Below are positions 1-9,159 of a DNA stretch of 64,000 bases, piece after piece (positions within the stretch are counted from its first letter, which is position 1; every line of letters begins with the position of its first letter). Position numbers and translations under genes: made by a program. The notes under the pieces were generated by a model. It was not told where the DNA came from. It worked only from the letters and a program-made list of their open reading frames with translations, and ran no database searches. This DNA is from an uncultured Bacteroidota bacterium (GTDB lineage: Bacteria; Bacteroidota; Bacteroidia; Flavobacteriales; Flavobacteriaceae), in contig CACLGQ010000004.1 of assembly GCA_902606555.1 (NCBI GenBank), forward strand, positions 1 to 64,000, given 5' to 3'.

Positions 1-1
1 C

Positions 2-724
2 AAGTCTTCAAAAAAAAGAGTGTTTATTTTTGACTATGATGGAACTTTGGTCAAATTTCACCACAAACCAGAAGCAGCCAGGCCAAATACAGAACTTTTA
101 AGGATCATCACAAAACTGTCAAACGAAAAGAAAAACAAGGTTGTAATTGTAAGTGGAAGGGACAAAGGTTTTTTACAAAAATGGTTTGGTCAATTAAATG
201 TTACACTATTTTCTGAACATGGTCACTTTTTAAAAAACCCCAATGAAGAATGGATTGAAAAAATGCAGCAAGATAATAACTGGAAGCAAAATTTTATTCC
301 AATCTTTCAAGACTTTGCTGACAGAACGCCAGGGACCTTTGTTGAAGAAAAAAATAATTGTTTAGTTTGGCATTACAGGAAAACAGACCCTGAGCTAGCA
401 AGCAATAGGGTTGTTGAGCTAAAAACAATTATTAACAGTCTAATTTCTCAAAACCTTGTTATGATGGATGGAGATAAGGCTATGGAAATAAGCAATAACA
501 ACATAAACAAGGGAAGTGCTGTGAAAGAAATTTTAGAAAATGATAATTATGAATTTATATTATGTGCAGGTGATGATGTTTCTGATGAAAATATGTTTAT
601 GAATTTACCTGAAAAATCCTTCTCAATAAAAATTGGTGAAAAAAATTCTGCTGCAAATTACTTTATTACTAGCTCTAATGAGTTTATATCTTTACTGAAA
701 AAAATTATAGAAATTGAAAAATAA
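2..724 (+). CDS. otsB: Trehalose-6-phosphate phosphatase domain (5' end outside window), probably the C-terminus of an OtsA-OtsB fusion
   Basis: This is a HAD-superfamily phosphatase of the trehalose-phosphatase type, which removes phosphate from trehalose-6-phosphate in the cytoplasm. The HAD motifs are visible: DYDGTLV near the visible start, VSGRDK, a conserved Lys in the NKGSAV segment, and the acidic GDDVSDENMF loop near the end. A GTG at 20 could serve as a start, but the frame stays open to base 2 and reads KSSKKRVFIFDYDGT. That resembles the linker of bifunctional synthase/phosphatase proteins common in Bacteroidota, so I call it 5'-truncated. The next gene starts 11 nt before its stop. 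The domain call is firm; the fusion is inferred. Confidence 0.85.
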   Translation, partial: KSSKKRVFIFDYDGTLVKFHHKPEAARPNTELLRIITKLSNEKKNKVVIVSGRDKGFLQKWFGQLNVTLFSEHGHFLKNPNEEWIEKMQQDNNWKQNFIPIFQDFADRTPGTFVEEKNNCLVWHYRKTDPELASNRVVELKTIINSLISQNLVMMDGDKAMEISNNNINKGSAVKEILENDNYEFILCAGDDVSDENMFMNLPEKSFSIKIGEKNSAANYFITSSNEFISLLKKIIEIEK

Positions 725-2096
725 TTTTTCGGAAGAGTTTTTAAAAAGAAGGCTAAAAAAACTCTACAACAAAGTGGGTTCTTTACCAGCAGACCTAGAC
801 CATAATGAAGTTCGAAAAATTTGTGCTCTAGAATTTGAGGAAATATTTTCAAATATAAATTGTATTTTAAAGGGAACTGAAAACTTGCCTTATGAATCTG
901 GTTCAATATTTATATATAATCATTTAAATAATCATGAAACATATTTATTATCAAAAAATTTTCAAATAACCCTAGATAGTCATTTCATAAGTAGCAATAT
1001 TTTAAATAAATATTATGGGAAGCCTGGAAGCCGAGTTGTTCGTTGTTCACTAGATGAAGAAGTTTTTCACAAAAACTACTATGATAAATTCAATTTCATA
1101 AGGGTATATGCTCAAAATTTTATTCCAAAAAAATTAAGCTATAGTAAGATAAAAGAGTTTAATAAAGCTTTTTATGAGGGGGCTATAAGAGAATTGAAAA
1201 TGGGAAATGGTGTGGTTGTAAGCCCTGAGGGTTTTTCAAGAAATACTGAGGAATCACCAGGTGAATTTAAAATAGGTGTTTTCAAACTTGCTGCAAAAAT
1301 GCAGCCTCAGCCAAAAATAGTTCCTGTTGTGATGGTAAATTTTGATAAAGTTCTTAGTAAAAACATAGCTAAATGTGAAATACTTAAACCATTCAAAATG
1401 AGTGATTATGATATTAAAGATGCAAATGACCCTGAGATAGTAAGTTTTGCTAAAACTTTTAATATAAAGTATAGAAACTATGTTAAAAGTCTTTTGTTGG
1501 ACGACTTAAAATTTGAAAAAGAACTTGCTGTTTTAGATGAATTGGTTTCAAAAAACAGTTACAGTAAAAATCAGTTGGTTTTTTATGGAAGCTCAACAAT
1601 AAGATTGTGGGAAAGCCTAGGGACAAAGTTTATAAAGTACAATAAAATTAACCTAGGTTTTGGTGGAGCTTTAATTAGCGATATGTCAAAAAATTTTTTA
1701 CGATTATTTCACAAGCTTAATCCAAAAATAATTGTTCTATACTTAGGGGGCAATGATCTCAGTTATGAACTAAGCCCAGAGAATATTTATCAACAGATTC
1801 AAGATTTTGTTAGGTTAATTGTAAAAAAATTCCCAAAAACCCACATATTTTGTATGTCAATTAAGCCCTCTTTTGAAAGAATAAATAAAATAAATGAAAT
1901 AAAAAAAATCAATTTATTGATGCAACAGTTTTGCAATATAAATAAACAGATGAGTTATGTTGATTTTTATAATAAGTTGTTAAAGAAAGGTGAGCCTGAT
2001 TCGTCCTTTTTCTTGCAGGATGGTTTACATCTAAATAACAAGGGTTATGACATAATTGAAAAAGAATTATCTAAGGGAATTACTAAAGTTGAATAG
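714..2096 (+). CDS. Acyltransferase (PlsC-like)-SGNH/GDSL hydrolase fusion protein
   Basis: This 460-residue protein has two parts. Residues about 45-265 look like a PlsC-type glycerophospholipid acyltransferase, with an NHxxxxE motif at 69-75 (the family norm is HxxxxD) and a PEGFSRN block at 171-177. Residues about 285-455 look like an SGNH hydrolase: YGSS at 291-294 (probable nucleophile Ser294), GGND at 345-348 and DGLH at 436-439. There is no signal peptide or clear membrane helix, so it is probably cytoplasmic or peripheral. The start is TTG at 714, overlapping the trehalose phosphatase gene by 11 nt, which suggests translational coupling. Substrate unknown. Acyl transfer coupled to deacylation of a glycolipid or lipid is one possibility, but this is inference. 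Confidence 0.75.
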   Translation: MKNNFSEEFLKRRLKKLYNKVGSLPADLDHNEVRKICALEFEEIFSNINCILKGTENLPYESGSIFIYNHLNNHETYLLSKNFQITLDSHFISSNILNKYYGKPGSRVVRCSLDEEVFHKNYYDKFNFIRVYAQNFIPKKLSYSKIKEFNKAFYEGAIRELKMGNGVVVSPEGFSRNTEESPGEFKIGVFKLAAKMQPQPKIVPVVMVNFDKVLSKNIAKCEILKPFKMSDYDIKDANDPEIVSFAKTFNIKYRNYVKSLLLDDLKFEKELAVLDELVSKNSYSKNQLVFYGSSTIRLWESLGTKFIKYNKINLGFGGALISDMSKNFLRLFHKLNPKIIVLYLGGNDLSYELSPENIYQQIQDFVRLIVKKFPKTHIFCMSIKPSFERINKINEIKKINLLMQQFCNINKQMSYVDFYNKLLKKGEPDSSFFLQDGLHLNNKGYDIIEKELSKGITKVE

Positions 2097-2098
2097 AT

Positions 2099-3100
2099 CT
2101 AATCTTGCAGAGCAAGTTTAGTATTACCAAACTTATTTTCAAGACCTTCAAATAAATCAAATATTTCATATGAGTGGTCCATGGTAACCATTTTAGTTCT
2201 GTATTGCTTGAAATCAGGAATTCCTTTGAAATAATTAGAGTAATGTCTTCTAGTTTCCAGCACGCCTAACTTTTCTCCTTTCCATTTTATTGACATTTCA
2301 AGATGTCTTTTAGCCATTTCTATTCTGTCATTAATCGTTGGAGAAGGCATTTTGTCTCCTGTTTTGAAATAATGCTTTACTTGATTAAAAAACCATGGGT
2401 TTCCAATAGAAGCTCGTCCAATCATAGCGCCATCCAGGCCATACACATCTCTCATTTCAACTGCTTTTTCAGGAGAATTAACGTCCCCATTGCCAAACAC
2501 AGGGATTTTCATTCTTGGATTATTTTTAACATCTGAAATTAATGTCCAATCTGCAAGGCCTTTATACATCTGTGCACGTGTTCTACCATGTATTGTAATG
2601 GCTTTTGCTCCAGCATCTTGAATTCTTTCTGCTACTTCAACAATTTTAATATTTTTTTCATCCCATCCCAGTCTTGTTTTTACGCTAACTGGCAATTGTG
2701 TTCTTTTTACCATTTCCCTGGTTAACATTTCCATCTTATCTATATCTTTTAGTATGCCTGCTCCAGCCCCTTTACAGACCACTTTTTTAACTGGACATCC
2801 AAAATTTATATCAATAATGTCAGGGTTGGTTTGCTCAACTATATCTACAGACTGAAGCATTGAATCTAAGTTTGCTCCAAAAATCTGAATACCCACAGGC
2901 CTTTCTTTTTCGTATATATCAAGCTTCATTGTACTTTTAGTAGCATTTCTAATAAGACCTTCACTTGAGATAAATTCGGTATATACAACGTCTGCTCCAT
3001 TTTCTTTACACAAAGCTCTAAATGGTGGGTCGCTAACATCTTCCATTGGAGCAAGAAGTAATGGAAATTCACCTAAATCTATATTACCTATTTTAGCCAT
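2099..3100 (-). CDS. dusB: tRNA-dihydrouridine synthase (DusB family)
   Basis: This is a 333-residue FMN-dependent TIM-barrel enzyme that reduces uridine to dihydrouridine in the D-loop of tRNAs. The N-terminal LAPMEDVSD segment, the NFGCPVKKV motif with catalytic-type Cys102, SVKTRLGW and ITIHGRTRAQMYKG are all typical of the family. It converges with the acyltransferase-SGNH gene (2-nt gap) and is divergent from lepA. A good flavobacterial promoter lies upstream on its strand: a TTTG box, 17 nt, then TAAATTTG, ending about 20 nt before the ATG. Length and motifs are normal; the choice of DusB over other Dus subfamilies is by general resemblance. Confidence 0.93.
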   Translation of the reverse strand: MAKIGNIDLGEFPLLLAPMEDVSDPPFRALCKENGADVVYTEFISSEGLIRNATKSTMKLDIYEKERPVGIQIFGANLDSMLQSVDIVEQTNPDIIDINFGCPVKKVVCKGAGAGILKDIDKMEMLTREMVKRTQLPVSVKTRLGWDEKNIKIVEVAERIQDAGAKAITIHGRTRAQMYKGLADWTLISDVKNNPRMKIPVFGNGDVNSPEKAVEMRDVYGLDGAMIGRASIGNPWFFNQVKHYFKTGDKMPSPTINDRIEMAKRHLEMSIKWKGEKLGVLETRRHYSNYFKGIPDFKQYRTKMVTMDHSYEIFDLFEGLENKFGNTKLALQD

Positions 3101-3119
3101 AACAGTTATTAAAACTTCA

Positions 3120-3148
3120 CAAATTTAATCTATTATCTTTTACTCAAA
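3120..3148 (-). promoter_or_regulatory. dusB promoter (-33 TTTG / -7 TAAATTTG)
   Basis: On the minus strand a T-rich TTTG (plus-strand CAAA at 3145-3148) is followed after 17 nt by TAAATTTG (3120-3127). This matches the Bacteroidota sigma consensus TTTG-N17-23-TAnnTTTG. The predicted start is near 3116, giving a leader of about 16 nt before the dusB ATG at 3100. It is the cleanest two-box promoter in the window. Confidence 0.7.
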
Positions 3149-3167
3149 AAAAAGGGATTAATTGAAT

Positions 3168-3175
3168 TATATTTG
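3168..3175 (+). promoter_or_regulatory. lepA -7 box (TATATTTG)
   Basis: TATATTTG matches TAnnTTTG and ends 12 nt before the lepA ATG at 3188. A TTG at 3173 in the lepA frame lies inside this box, which argues against it as the translation start. I see no convincing -33 element at the right spacing. Confidence 0.55.
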
Positions 3176-3187
3176 TCATTGTTTTTT

Positions 3188-4984
3188 ATGAGTAAAATTC
3201 GAAATTTTTGCATAATCGCACATATTGATCATGGTAAAAGTACCCTTGCAGATCGATTGCTTGACGAGACTGGAGCAATAACTGATAGGGATAAGCAGGA
3301 TCAACTACTAGATGATATGGATCTTGAAAGAGAGAGGGGTATCACAATAAAATCTCATGCAATCCAAATGAAATACAACCATGAGGGAGAGGACTATATT
3401 CTTAACTTGATTGATACGCCGGGTCACGTAGATTTTTCATACGAAGTTTCGAGATCAATTGCGGCATGTGAAGGCGCGCTGCTGATAGTTGATGCCGCAC
3501 AAAGCGTTCAAGCACAGACAATTTCCAATTTGTATTTAGCTCTCGAAAATGATTTAGAAATAATCCCTGTGCTTAACAAGATAGATTTACCGTCTGCAAA
3601 ACCTGAAGAGGTTTCTGATGATATTATTGATCTTTTGGGTTGTAAAGAAAAGGATATTATAAAGGCTTCCGCAAAGACTGGTGTGGGGGTGTCTGAAATT
3701 TTAAAAGCTATTGTAGAAATTATTCCACCACCAAAAGAAACTACTGATAATAATTTAAGGGCATTAATTTTTGATTCAGTATATAACCCTTTTAGGGGTA
3801 TTGAAATTTATTTTAGAGTTTTTTCAGGTAAAATTTCAAAAGGGCAAGAAATAAAGTTTTGTGCTACTGGAAAAAAATATTTTGCTGATGAGGTTGGAAC
3901 GCTAAACCTTAAACAACAGCCTAAACAGAAAATTGAGTGTGGGGATGTTGGGTATTTGATAACTGGAATCAAAAATGCTAAAGAAGTTAAAGTTGGTGAC
4001 ACAATTGTTGATGGAAGCTTTAATGGAACAGATGTAATATCTGGTTTTGAAGAAGTTAAGCCTATGGTTTTTGCTGGAATTTACCCTGTTGATAGTGATG
4101 ATTATGAAGATTTACGGTCTTCAATGGAAAAACTACAACTAAATGATGCGTCTCTTGTTTTTACACCTGAGAGTTCATCAGCGTTAGGATTTGGGTTTCG
4201 GTGTGGTTTTCTTGGAATGCTTCATTTGGAAATAATTCAAGAAAGGTTAGATAGAGAGTTTGATATGGCGGTTATCACAACCGTACCAAATGTTTCATAT
4301 CATGCCTATACAAAAAAACAATCTGGTGAAAAAATTATTGTAAATACTCCTTCTGACTTACCTGAGCCTTCTTTTCTAGATAGAGTTGAGGAACCTTATA
4401 TCAAAGCGTCAATTATTACTAAGTCAGATTTTGTAGGTCCAGTTATGAACCTTTGTATTGAAAAACGAGGAGAGATTACTAATCAGACATATTTAACGAC
4501 CGAAAGAGTAGAGCTTTCATTTGATATGCCTTTGGCTGAAATAGTATTTGATTTTTACGACAGGCTAAAATCAATATCAAAAGGATATGCGTCTTTTGAC
4601 TACAGTCCTTTAGGTTTCAAAAAATCTAAGCTTATAAGGCTTGATCTTCTTTTAAACGGAAACGCTGTTGATGCATTGTCTGCTTTGATTCACTTTGATA
4701 ATGCTTATAGAATGGGTAAAAAAATATGTGAGAAATTAAAAGAATTAATTCCCAGGCAACAATTTGATATTCCAGTTCAGGCTGCAATTGGATCTAAAAT
4801 TATTGCAAGAGAAACAATTAAAGCTGTAAGAAAGGATGTGACTGCTAAGTGTTACGGAGGAGATATTACTAGAAAGAGAAAGCTTCTAGAAAATCAGAAG
4901 AAAGGAAAGAAAAAAATGAGACAAATTGGAAATGTTGAAATTCCTCAACAAGCATTTATGGCTGTCTTAAAGTTAAATGATTAG
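3188..4984 (+). CDS. lepA: Elongation factor 4 (LepA), ribosome back-translocating GTPase
   Basis: LepA/EF4 is a translational GTPase that acts on stalled or mistranslocated ribosomes. The product is 598 residues, a normal length. Visible motifs are the P-loop AHIDHGKST (residues 11-19), switch I RGITIK (50-55), DTPGH, NKID, and the LepA-specific C-terminal segment [21 protein letters not shown] chose ATG at 3188 because family members begin close to [16 protein letters not shown], and because the in-frame TTG at 3173 sits within the probable -7 box. The next gene, a lipoprotein, follows after 32 nt. Confidence 0.97.
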   Translation: MSKIRNFCIIAHIDHGKSTLADRLLDETGAITDRDKQDQLLDDMDLERERGITIKSHAIQMKYNHEGEDYILNLIDTPGHVDFSYEVSRSIAACEGALLIVDAAQSVQAQTISNLYLALENDLEIIPVLNKIDLPSAKPEEVSDDIIDLLGCKEKDIIKASAKTGVGVSEILKAIVEIIPPPKETTDNNLRALIFDSVYNPFRGIEIYFRVFSGKISKGQEIKFCATGKKYFADEVGTLNLKQQPKQKIECGDVGYLITGIKNAKEVKVGDTIVDGSFNGTDVISGFEEVKPMVFAGIYPVDSDDYEDLRSSMEKLQLNDASLVFTPESSSALGFGFRCGFLGMLHLEIIQERLDREFDMAVITTVPNVSYHAYTKKQSGEKIIVNTPSDLPEPSFLDRVEEPYIKASIITKSDFVGPVMNLCIEKRGEITNQTYLTTERVELSFDMPLAEIVFDFYDRLKSISKGYASFDYSPLGFKKSKLIRLDLLLNGNAVDALSALIHFDNAYRMGKKICEKLKELIPRQQFDIPVQAAIGSKIIARETIKAVRKDVTAKCYGGDITRKRKLLENQKKGKKKMRQIGNVEIPQQAFMAVLKLND

Positions 4985-5016
4985 TTTTTTGGAATAATTA
5001 TTGAAGCTTATTTAAT

Positions 5017-5793
5017 ATGAAAAAGTTTTATTTTTTTATTTTTTTATTTGTTGCTTGTAATGCACCAAAAGATGTGCCTTCTTCTGAACCGATTGCTGAT
5101 GATGTTGTTATCCCCCTGTCCATATATGAAAAAGTTTATGGTGTAACTTCTCAAATATATATTCAAGATGGTTATGTATATATTAACACAAATGGAGTTC
5201 CTGACCACAAAAGCCCCTACTTTCCCTTAGATCATGTTTTGTATGAAGCTTATGATGGTTCAAATCCTTTTGTTAATAATTGGAACAAAAACCCTAATGG
5301 AATTACAACGCTTAATCTGAGGTTTAAAATACCCATAAGCCCTAAAAAAGCTTCGTCTTCAACTCCTACATCAATGGGGCCTATTGGGGTCTCGTTAAAT
5401 GGGGTTCCTTTTTATAATCAATATGCTGGAATGAACCAACCGCTCACTCGAGAAATTAATTCTTTTGACCAAGGCAATGGCCATCCTGCACCTATTGCGC
5501 CTGGACAAGAAAACGGTGTTGATGGTAGATATCATTATCATATGGAACCTATACTTACATCGAAAGAAAAGGGAAGAAATGTAATTCTTGGTTTTCTTTT
5601 AGATGGCTTTCCTGTTTATGGTCCTGAAGAAAATGGTAACATTATTATAAGTTCTGATCTTGATAATTATCACGGTCACTCACACGGAACATCTGATTTT
5701 CCAACTGGTATTTACCACTATCATTTGACGGCGGATGATCCTTATTTAAATGGAAACGGTTACTATGGAACACCAGGAACTGTTAATCAATAG
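5017..5793 (+). CDS. YHYH-domain lipoprotein
   Basis: This 258-residue predicted lipoprotein has a short signal peptide ending in FVAC with lipidation Cys14. The body resembles the YHYH domain family, whose function is unknown. The signature YHYH occurs twice (172-175 and 233-236), with an HGHSHG stretch at 219-224 and the phrases GVSLNGVPFYNQYAG and GFLLDGFPVYGP typical of the family. The clustered histidines could bind metal, and the SCO copper protein two genes downstream makes copper an attractive guess, but this is inference. The next gene starts inside its 3' end. Confidence 0.85.
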   Translation: MKKFYFFIFLFVACNAPKDVPSSEPIADDVVIPLSIYEKVYGVTSQIYIQDGYVYINTNGVPDHKSPYFPLDHVLYEAYDGSNPFVNNWNKNPNGITTLNLRFKIPISPKKASSSTPTSMGPIGVSLNGVPFYNQYAGMNQPLTREINSFDQGNGHPAPIAPGQENGVDGRYHYHMEPILTSKEKGRNVILGFLLDGFPVYGPEENGNIIISSDLDNYHGHSHGTSDFPTGIYHYHLTADDPYLNGNGYYGTPGTVNQ

Positions 5794-6340
5794 AGCATTC
5801 TTGTTCTTTTTTATTGCTTTTTTTGGATGTAATTCCAATGAGTATACTTTAATGGTTCATGAAGAATCCAAAGATCTAGATCTGTTTAAAATAAATGTAA
5901 CATATCTTGGCAAAAGGTATACCGGAATAGTTTATAATACTAATAATTTGGGTGATACTATTTCGATTGGTGAATATAAAAATGGATTAAAAAATGGGCT
6001 TTGGAAAAAATTCTACTCCAATGGAGCTTTAAGAGAAAAAAGAAATTATAAAAATGGATTAAAGGTTGGTTTATATGAGGGGTTTTATAATAATGGTGCT
6101 AAAAACTTTGTTTTTAATTTTAAAAACGGAGAATATAATGGAACCAATCGTCTTTGGGCAAAAAATGGGCAAATTATTGAGGAGTTTAATTATATTGATG
6201 GCCAGGAAAAGGGCTCACAAAAAGTTTGGTATCTTAATGGAAGGATAAAGTCAAACTATATAATAAAAAACGATCGAAGGTATGGCTTGCTTGGAACTAA
6301 AAATTGTACGAATGTATCTGAAGAGGTTTTCAATATGTAG
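5765..6340 (+). CDS. MORN-repeat/YwqK-like lipoprotein
   Basis: This is a small predicted lipoprotein with four or more repeats of the form NGxxxGxWxxYxxNGxL (for example EYKNGLKNGLWKKFYSNGAL), as in MORN and YwqK families often labelled antitoxin components. The hydrophobic leader ends in FFGC, a lipobox. I chose ATG at 5765, but ATG at 5750 is also in frame and would add five residues; both lie inside the end of the YHYH gene, so coupling is likely. It overlaps the following SCO gene by 29 nt. I see nothing that supports a real toxin-antitoxin role. A surface or periplasmic scaffold role is more plausible. Confidence 0.75.
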   Translation: MEHQELLINRAFLFFFIAFFGCNSNEYTLMVHEESKDLDLFKINVTYLGKRYTGIVYNTNNLGDTISIGEYKNGLKNGLWKKFYSNGALREKRNYKNGLKVGLYEGFYNNGAKNFVFNFKNGEYNGTNRLWAKNGQIIEEFNYIDGQEKGSQKVWYLNGRIKSNYIIKNDRRYGLLGTKNCTNVSEEVFNM

Positions 6341-6950
6341 TTCTCTGTTTTTTATCTTATTTTCTTGTAATAGAAATGATGTTGAGCTTCCTTATTATAA
6401 TTCTCCAAGCTTTGATCCTATTTTCTTAAACCACGATGATTCTGTAGAAAAGTTGGTCTCTCATAAGATTGAGGATTTCGTCCTTATTAATGAAAAGGGG
6501 AATTATTTTGGGTCAAAAAATTTACAAGGCACTATTCATGTTGCAAATTTTATTTTTACTTCATGCACCCATATTTGTCCAAAAATGACTACAAATATGG
6601 TTGAAGTTGAAAGGAAATTTAAAAATAATTCTGATGTTAATTTGGTTTCTTTCACTGTAACCCCTTGGCTTGACAGTCCTGATGTTTTGAAAAGGTATAA
6701 AGAAGAGTTCACACTAAACTCTAAAAATTGGCACTTTCTAACAGGTGAAAAAAATAAAATTTACACTATTGCAAGAAAATCTTATTTTGCTGAGGAGGAA
6801 ATAGGTTTTACAAAAGACAGTGCTGACTTTTTACATACAGAACATTTTCTACTAGTTGACAAAAATTTTCGAATAAGAGGAATCTATAATGGCACTTTAG
6901 GTTTGGAGATGGAACAGTTAATTAAGGACATAGATATTTTAAAGAAATAA
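6312..6950 (+). CDS. SCO1/SenC family copper chaperone-like lipoprotein
   Basis: This is a thioredoxin-fold SCO protein, a family that delivers copper to the CuA site of cytochrome c oxidase or acts as a thiol redox protein. The CxxxC copper motif is at Cys85/Cys89 in FTSCTHICPKM, and the conserved His is probably His175 in DFLHTEHFLLVD. The lipobox ends at Cys19. I chose ATG at 6312 because it gives a compact lipoprotein signal; an in-frame ATG at 6282 would add ten residues with no signal character. It begins inside the MORN gene. An apc-usp gene follows after 19 nt. Confidence 0.88.
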   Translation: MYLKRFSICSSLFFILFSCNRNDVELPYYNSPSFDPIFLNHDDSVEKLVSHKIEDFVLINEKGNYFGSKNLQGTIHVANFIFTSCTHICPKMTTNMVEVERKFKNNSDVNLVSFTVTPWLDSPDVLKRYKEEFTLNSKNWHFLTGEKNKIYTIARKSYFAEEEIGFTKDSADFLHTEHFLLVDKNFRIRGIYNGTLGLEMEQLIKDIDILKK

Positions 6951-6969
6951 TTTCTTTATTTTAGAATAA

Positions 6970-9141
6970 ATGAAAAAGCTTCAAAGAACTCTTTCTTTGC
7001 CTGGTGCAATAGCGGTTAGTATTGGTGGAATGCTGAGCGGAATATTTGTGCTCCCTGGCCTAGCTGTAGGCATTACTGGCTCGTCAGTTTGGCTAGCTTT
7101 TTTAGTAGCTGCTCTTTGTATTCTTCCAGCTGTATTGTCAAAGTCAGAACTGGCAACCGCAATGCCTAAATCTGGAGGTACTTATGTGTATATTGAAAGA
7201 GCTTTTGGGCCCTTGTTTGGTACTATTGCAGGAATTGGTCTCTGGCTTTCTCTGCTTCTTAAAAGTGCTTTTTCGCTTGTTGGGCTAAGCGCATATTTAT
7301 ATGTATTAATTGAAGTCGATTCAGGTTTAACAAAATCCATTGCTCTTTTAGCTTTACTGTTTATTCTCCTACTAAATATTTTTGGTGTCAAAAAAGTTGA
7401 AAAAACTCAGCTTATTATTGTTACTATAAGCGTAGTTTCACTGATTTTAATAATTTTTTTGGGTTTCAACACTTTTGATTCAAGGCTAACTGAACCTGTT
7501 TTTCTAGACGGGAATAGTGGTTTCATCACTGGTGTAGCATTTCTGTATATTTCCTATGCAGGTGTCACAAAAATTGCTGCAGTGGCTGGTGAAATTAAAA
7601 ATCCTGAAAAAAATATTCCTAAAACAATGATTATCTCATTGTTCTTAATAACATCCATATATGTTTTGGTAGCTCTTGTTTTGGTTGGAAATGTTGAATC
7701 AAGTGTTTTAGCAACCGATATAAAGCCTATTTATACTTTATTTCAGACAGTTGGCGGTGATTATTTTGGGTATGCTGCAGGTGTTGTTGGTGTAATTACA
7801 TTGATGTCAATGGCTAACTCTGGTGTATTGGCCTCTTCGAGGTTTCCTTTTGCAATGTCAAAAGATAAGTTAATGCCAGGTTATCTCAGTAAAATAAATT
7901 CAAAATTTTTAACTCCAGTTTCAGCAATTTTAACAACCTCTTTAATTATTGGTTTAGCCATTCTTTATTTAGACGTAGTAAAAATCGCTAAACTAGCTAG
8001 TGCATTTAAGGTGTTAATGTTTATTTTTAATGAGCTTTCTGTCATTGTGTTAAGAGAAACAAATGCCCAGTGGTACAAGCCTTCCTTTAGATCACCACTT
8101 TACCCATATGTTCAAATTTTTGGGATTTTGAGCGGAATAGTGCTGCTATCATACTTGGGAATAATGCCCTTGTTATCCGTGTTGGGTGTTTTTGTATTGG
8201 GGGTTATAGTTTTTGTTATTTATGGCAGTAAAACAGATAGAAGCGGTGTTATATCAAATTATGGATTTTTATCTTTTTTATTCAAAGGTGGATCATCAAA
8301 CAAGGATGAGACTACGCTTACATCTTCTAGTTCATCAGATGACATAAGCAATATCAATGCTGAAATAGTTGTACCGCTTATTGGCGATGAAACATCGACA
8401 GAAATGTTGGTAGAAATGGCTTCATCCATTAATGATAAATCTAAAATCAATACAATCAATTTGTTTGAAGTCCCAAATCAAACGTTTCTAGAGGCAATCG
8501 ATCTTAATACTCCAGCGTCTGAATCTAAAAGAAGAAGGTTAGAAAAGCTTGGAAAATATAAAAATCTAAACATTTCTTATGAATCAATTGCAACACATGA
8601 TGTTGCAAATTCTATTGATAATATTACGGGGCAGAGCAAGTGTAAATGGCTTGTTATGGAATGGGACGGCAGAGAACAGTCTGGAATATTTGTTGGAAAT
8701 CCAATTGGTTGGCTTTTAAGAAATGTAAACTCTAACCTTGCTTTATACAAAGACAATGGAGTAAGAAGGTTTTCTAAGGTTTTAATTGCATTAAGACCTG
8801 GAAGAAGAAATCAATCATTTATTGATGTTGCAGACAAAATTTGTCAACATTTTGGAGCGTCTCTAACTCTTTTAAATATAATTTCTGAAAACGAGCGTAA
8901 AACAAGCTCTCTTCAAAAAACCTCTGAGGAAGTAATTGCCTCAACAAAATCAAAATCAGAGTTAAAAATTGTAAAAAGCAACAACCCTGTTGAAACAATA
9001 TCTGAGGAATCTGCAAGTTACGACCTTTTAATCTTAGGAACTCCAGAAAAGGATAATTGGTTAAGGATTCTTTTTGGCGCTGGTGAAGATAAATTTGTAA
9101 AAAAAGCTGCTTGTTCAGTGTTAAGGCTGACTATAAGATAA
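6970..9141 (+). CDS. APC-superfamily amino acid permease with C-terminal universal stress protein domains
   Basis: The first 420 or so residues form a multi-helix APC-type transporter, with the N-terminal GAIAVSIGGMLSGIF and a conserved SGGTYVYIERAFGP segment. After a serine-rich linker (TLTSSSSSDD), the last 270 or so residues are soluble and resemble one or two UspA-like domains, ending in DLLILGTPEKDN...GAGEDKFVKKAACSVLRL. In related fusions the Usp part is thought to sense nucleotide or energy state and gate transport. The substrate cannot be read from sequence. The predicted cytoplasmic Usp tail and total length of 723 fit known amino acid permease-UspA fusions. Confidence 0.87.
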   Translation: MKKLQRTLSLPGAIAVSIGGMLSGIFVLPGLAVGITGSSVWLAFLVAALCILPAVLSKSELATAMPKSGGTYVYIERAFGPLFGTIAGIGLWLSLLLKSAFSLVGLSAYLYVLIEVDSGLTKSIALLALLFILLLNIFGVKKVEKTQLIIVTISVVSLILIIFLGFNTFDSRLTEPVFLDGNSGFITGVAFLYISYAGVTKIAAVAGEIKNPEKNIPKTMIISLFLITSIYVLVALVLVGNVESSVLATDIKPIYTLFQTVGGDYFGYAAGVVGVITLMSMANSGVLASSRFPFAMSKDKLMPGYLSKINSKFLTPVSAILTTSLIIGLAILYLDVVKIAKLASAFKVLMFIFNELSVIVLRETNAQWYKPSFRSPLYPYVQIFGILSGIVLLSYLGIMPLLSVLGVFVLGVIVFVIYGSKTDRSGVISNYGFLSFLFKGGSSNKDETTLTSSSSSDDISNINAEIVVPLIGDETSTEMLVEMASSINDKSKINTINLFEVPNQTFLEAIDLNTPASESKRRRLEKLGKYKNLNISYESIATHDVANSIDNITGQSKCKWLVMEWDGREQSGIFVGNPIGWLLRNVNSNLALYKDNGVRRFSKVLIALRPGRRNQSFIDVADKICQHFGASLTLLNIISENERKTSSLQKTSEEVIASTKSKSELKIVKSNNPVETISEESASYDLLILGTPEKDNWLRILFGAGEDKFVKKAACSVLRLTIR

Positions 9142-9146
9142 TTCTT

Positions 9147-9154
9147 TACATTTA
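9147..9154 (+). promoter_or_regulatory. Possible -7 box (TACATTTA) before the MBL-fold gene
   Basis: TACATTTA matches TAnnTTTG at all but the last base and ends 5 nt before ATG 9160. It may give the hydrolase-M1-rnpA genes their own nearly leaderless transcript inside the longer plus-strand run. No clear -33 box. Confidence 0.3.
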
Positions 9155-9159
9155 CGTCT

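Noticed and set aside
2571-2586. CACGTG core inside dusB as a third parS site
   Set aside because: The flanks (TGTG before, TTCTAC after) do not match the parS arms; only the 6-bp core agrees.
3173-3187. TTG at 3173 as the lepA start
   Set aside because: It lies within the TATATTTG promoter box, and the ATG at 3188 matches the usual family N-terminus.
5765-6340. Toxin-antitoxin system based on the YwqK-like protein
   Set aside because: The product is a lipoprotein with MORN-like repeats, and neither neighbour looks like a toxin; the antitoxin label is only a database habit for this repeat family.
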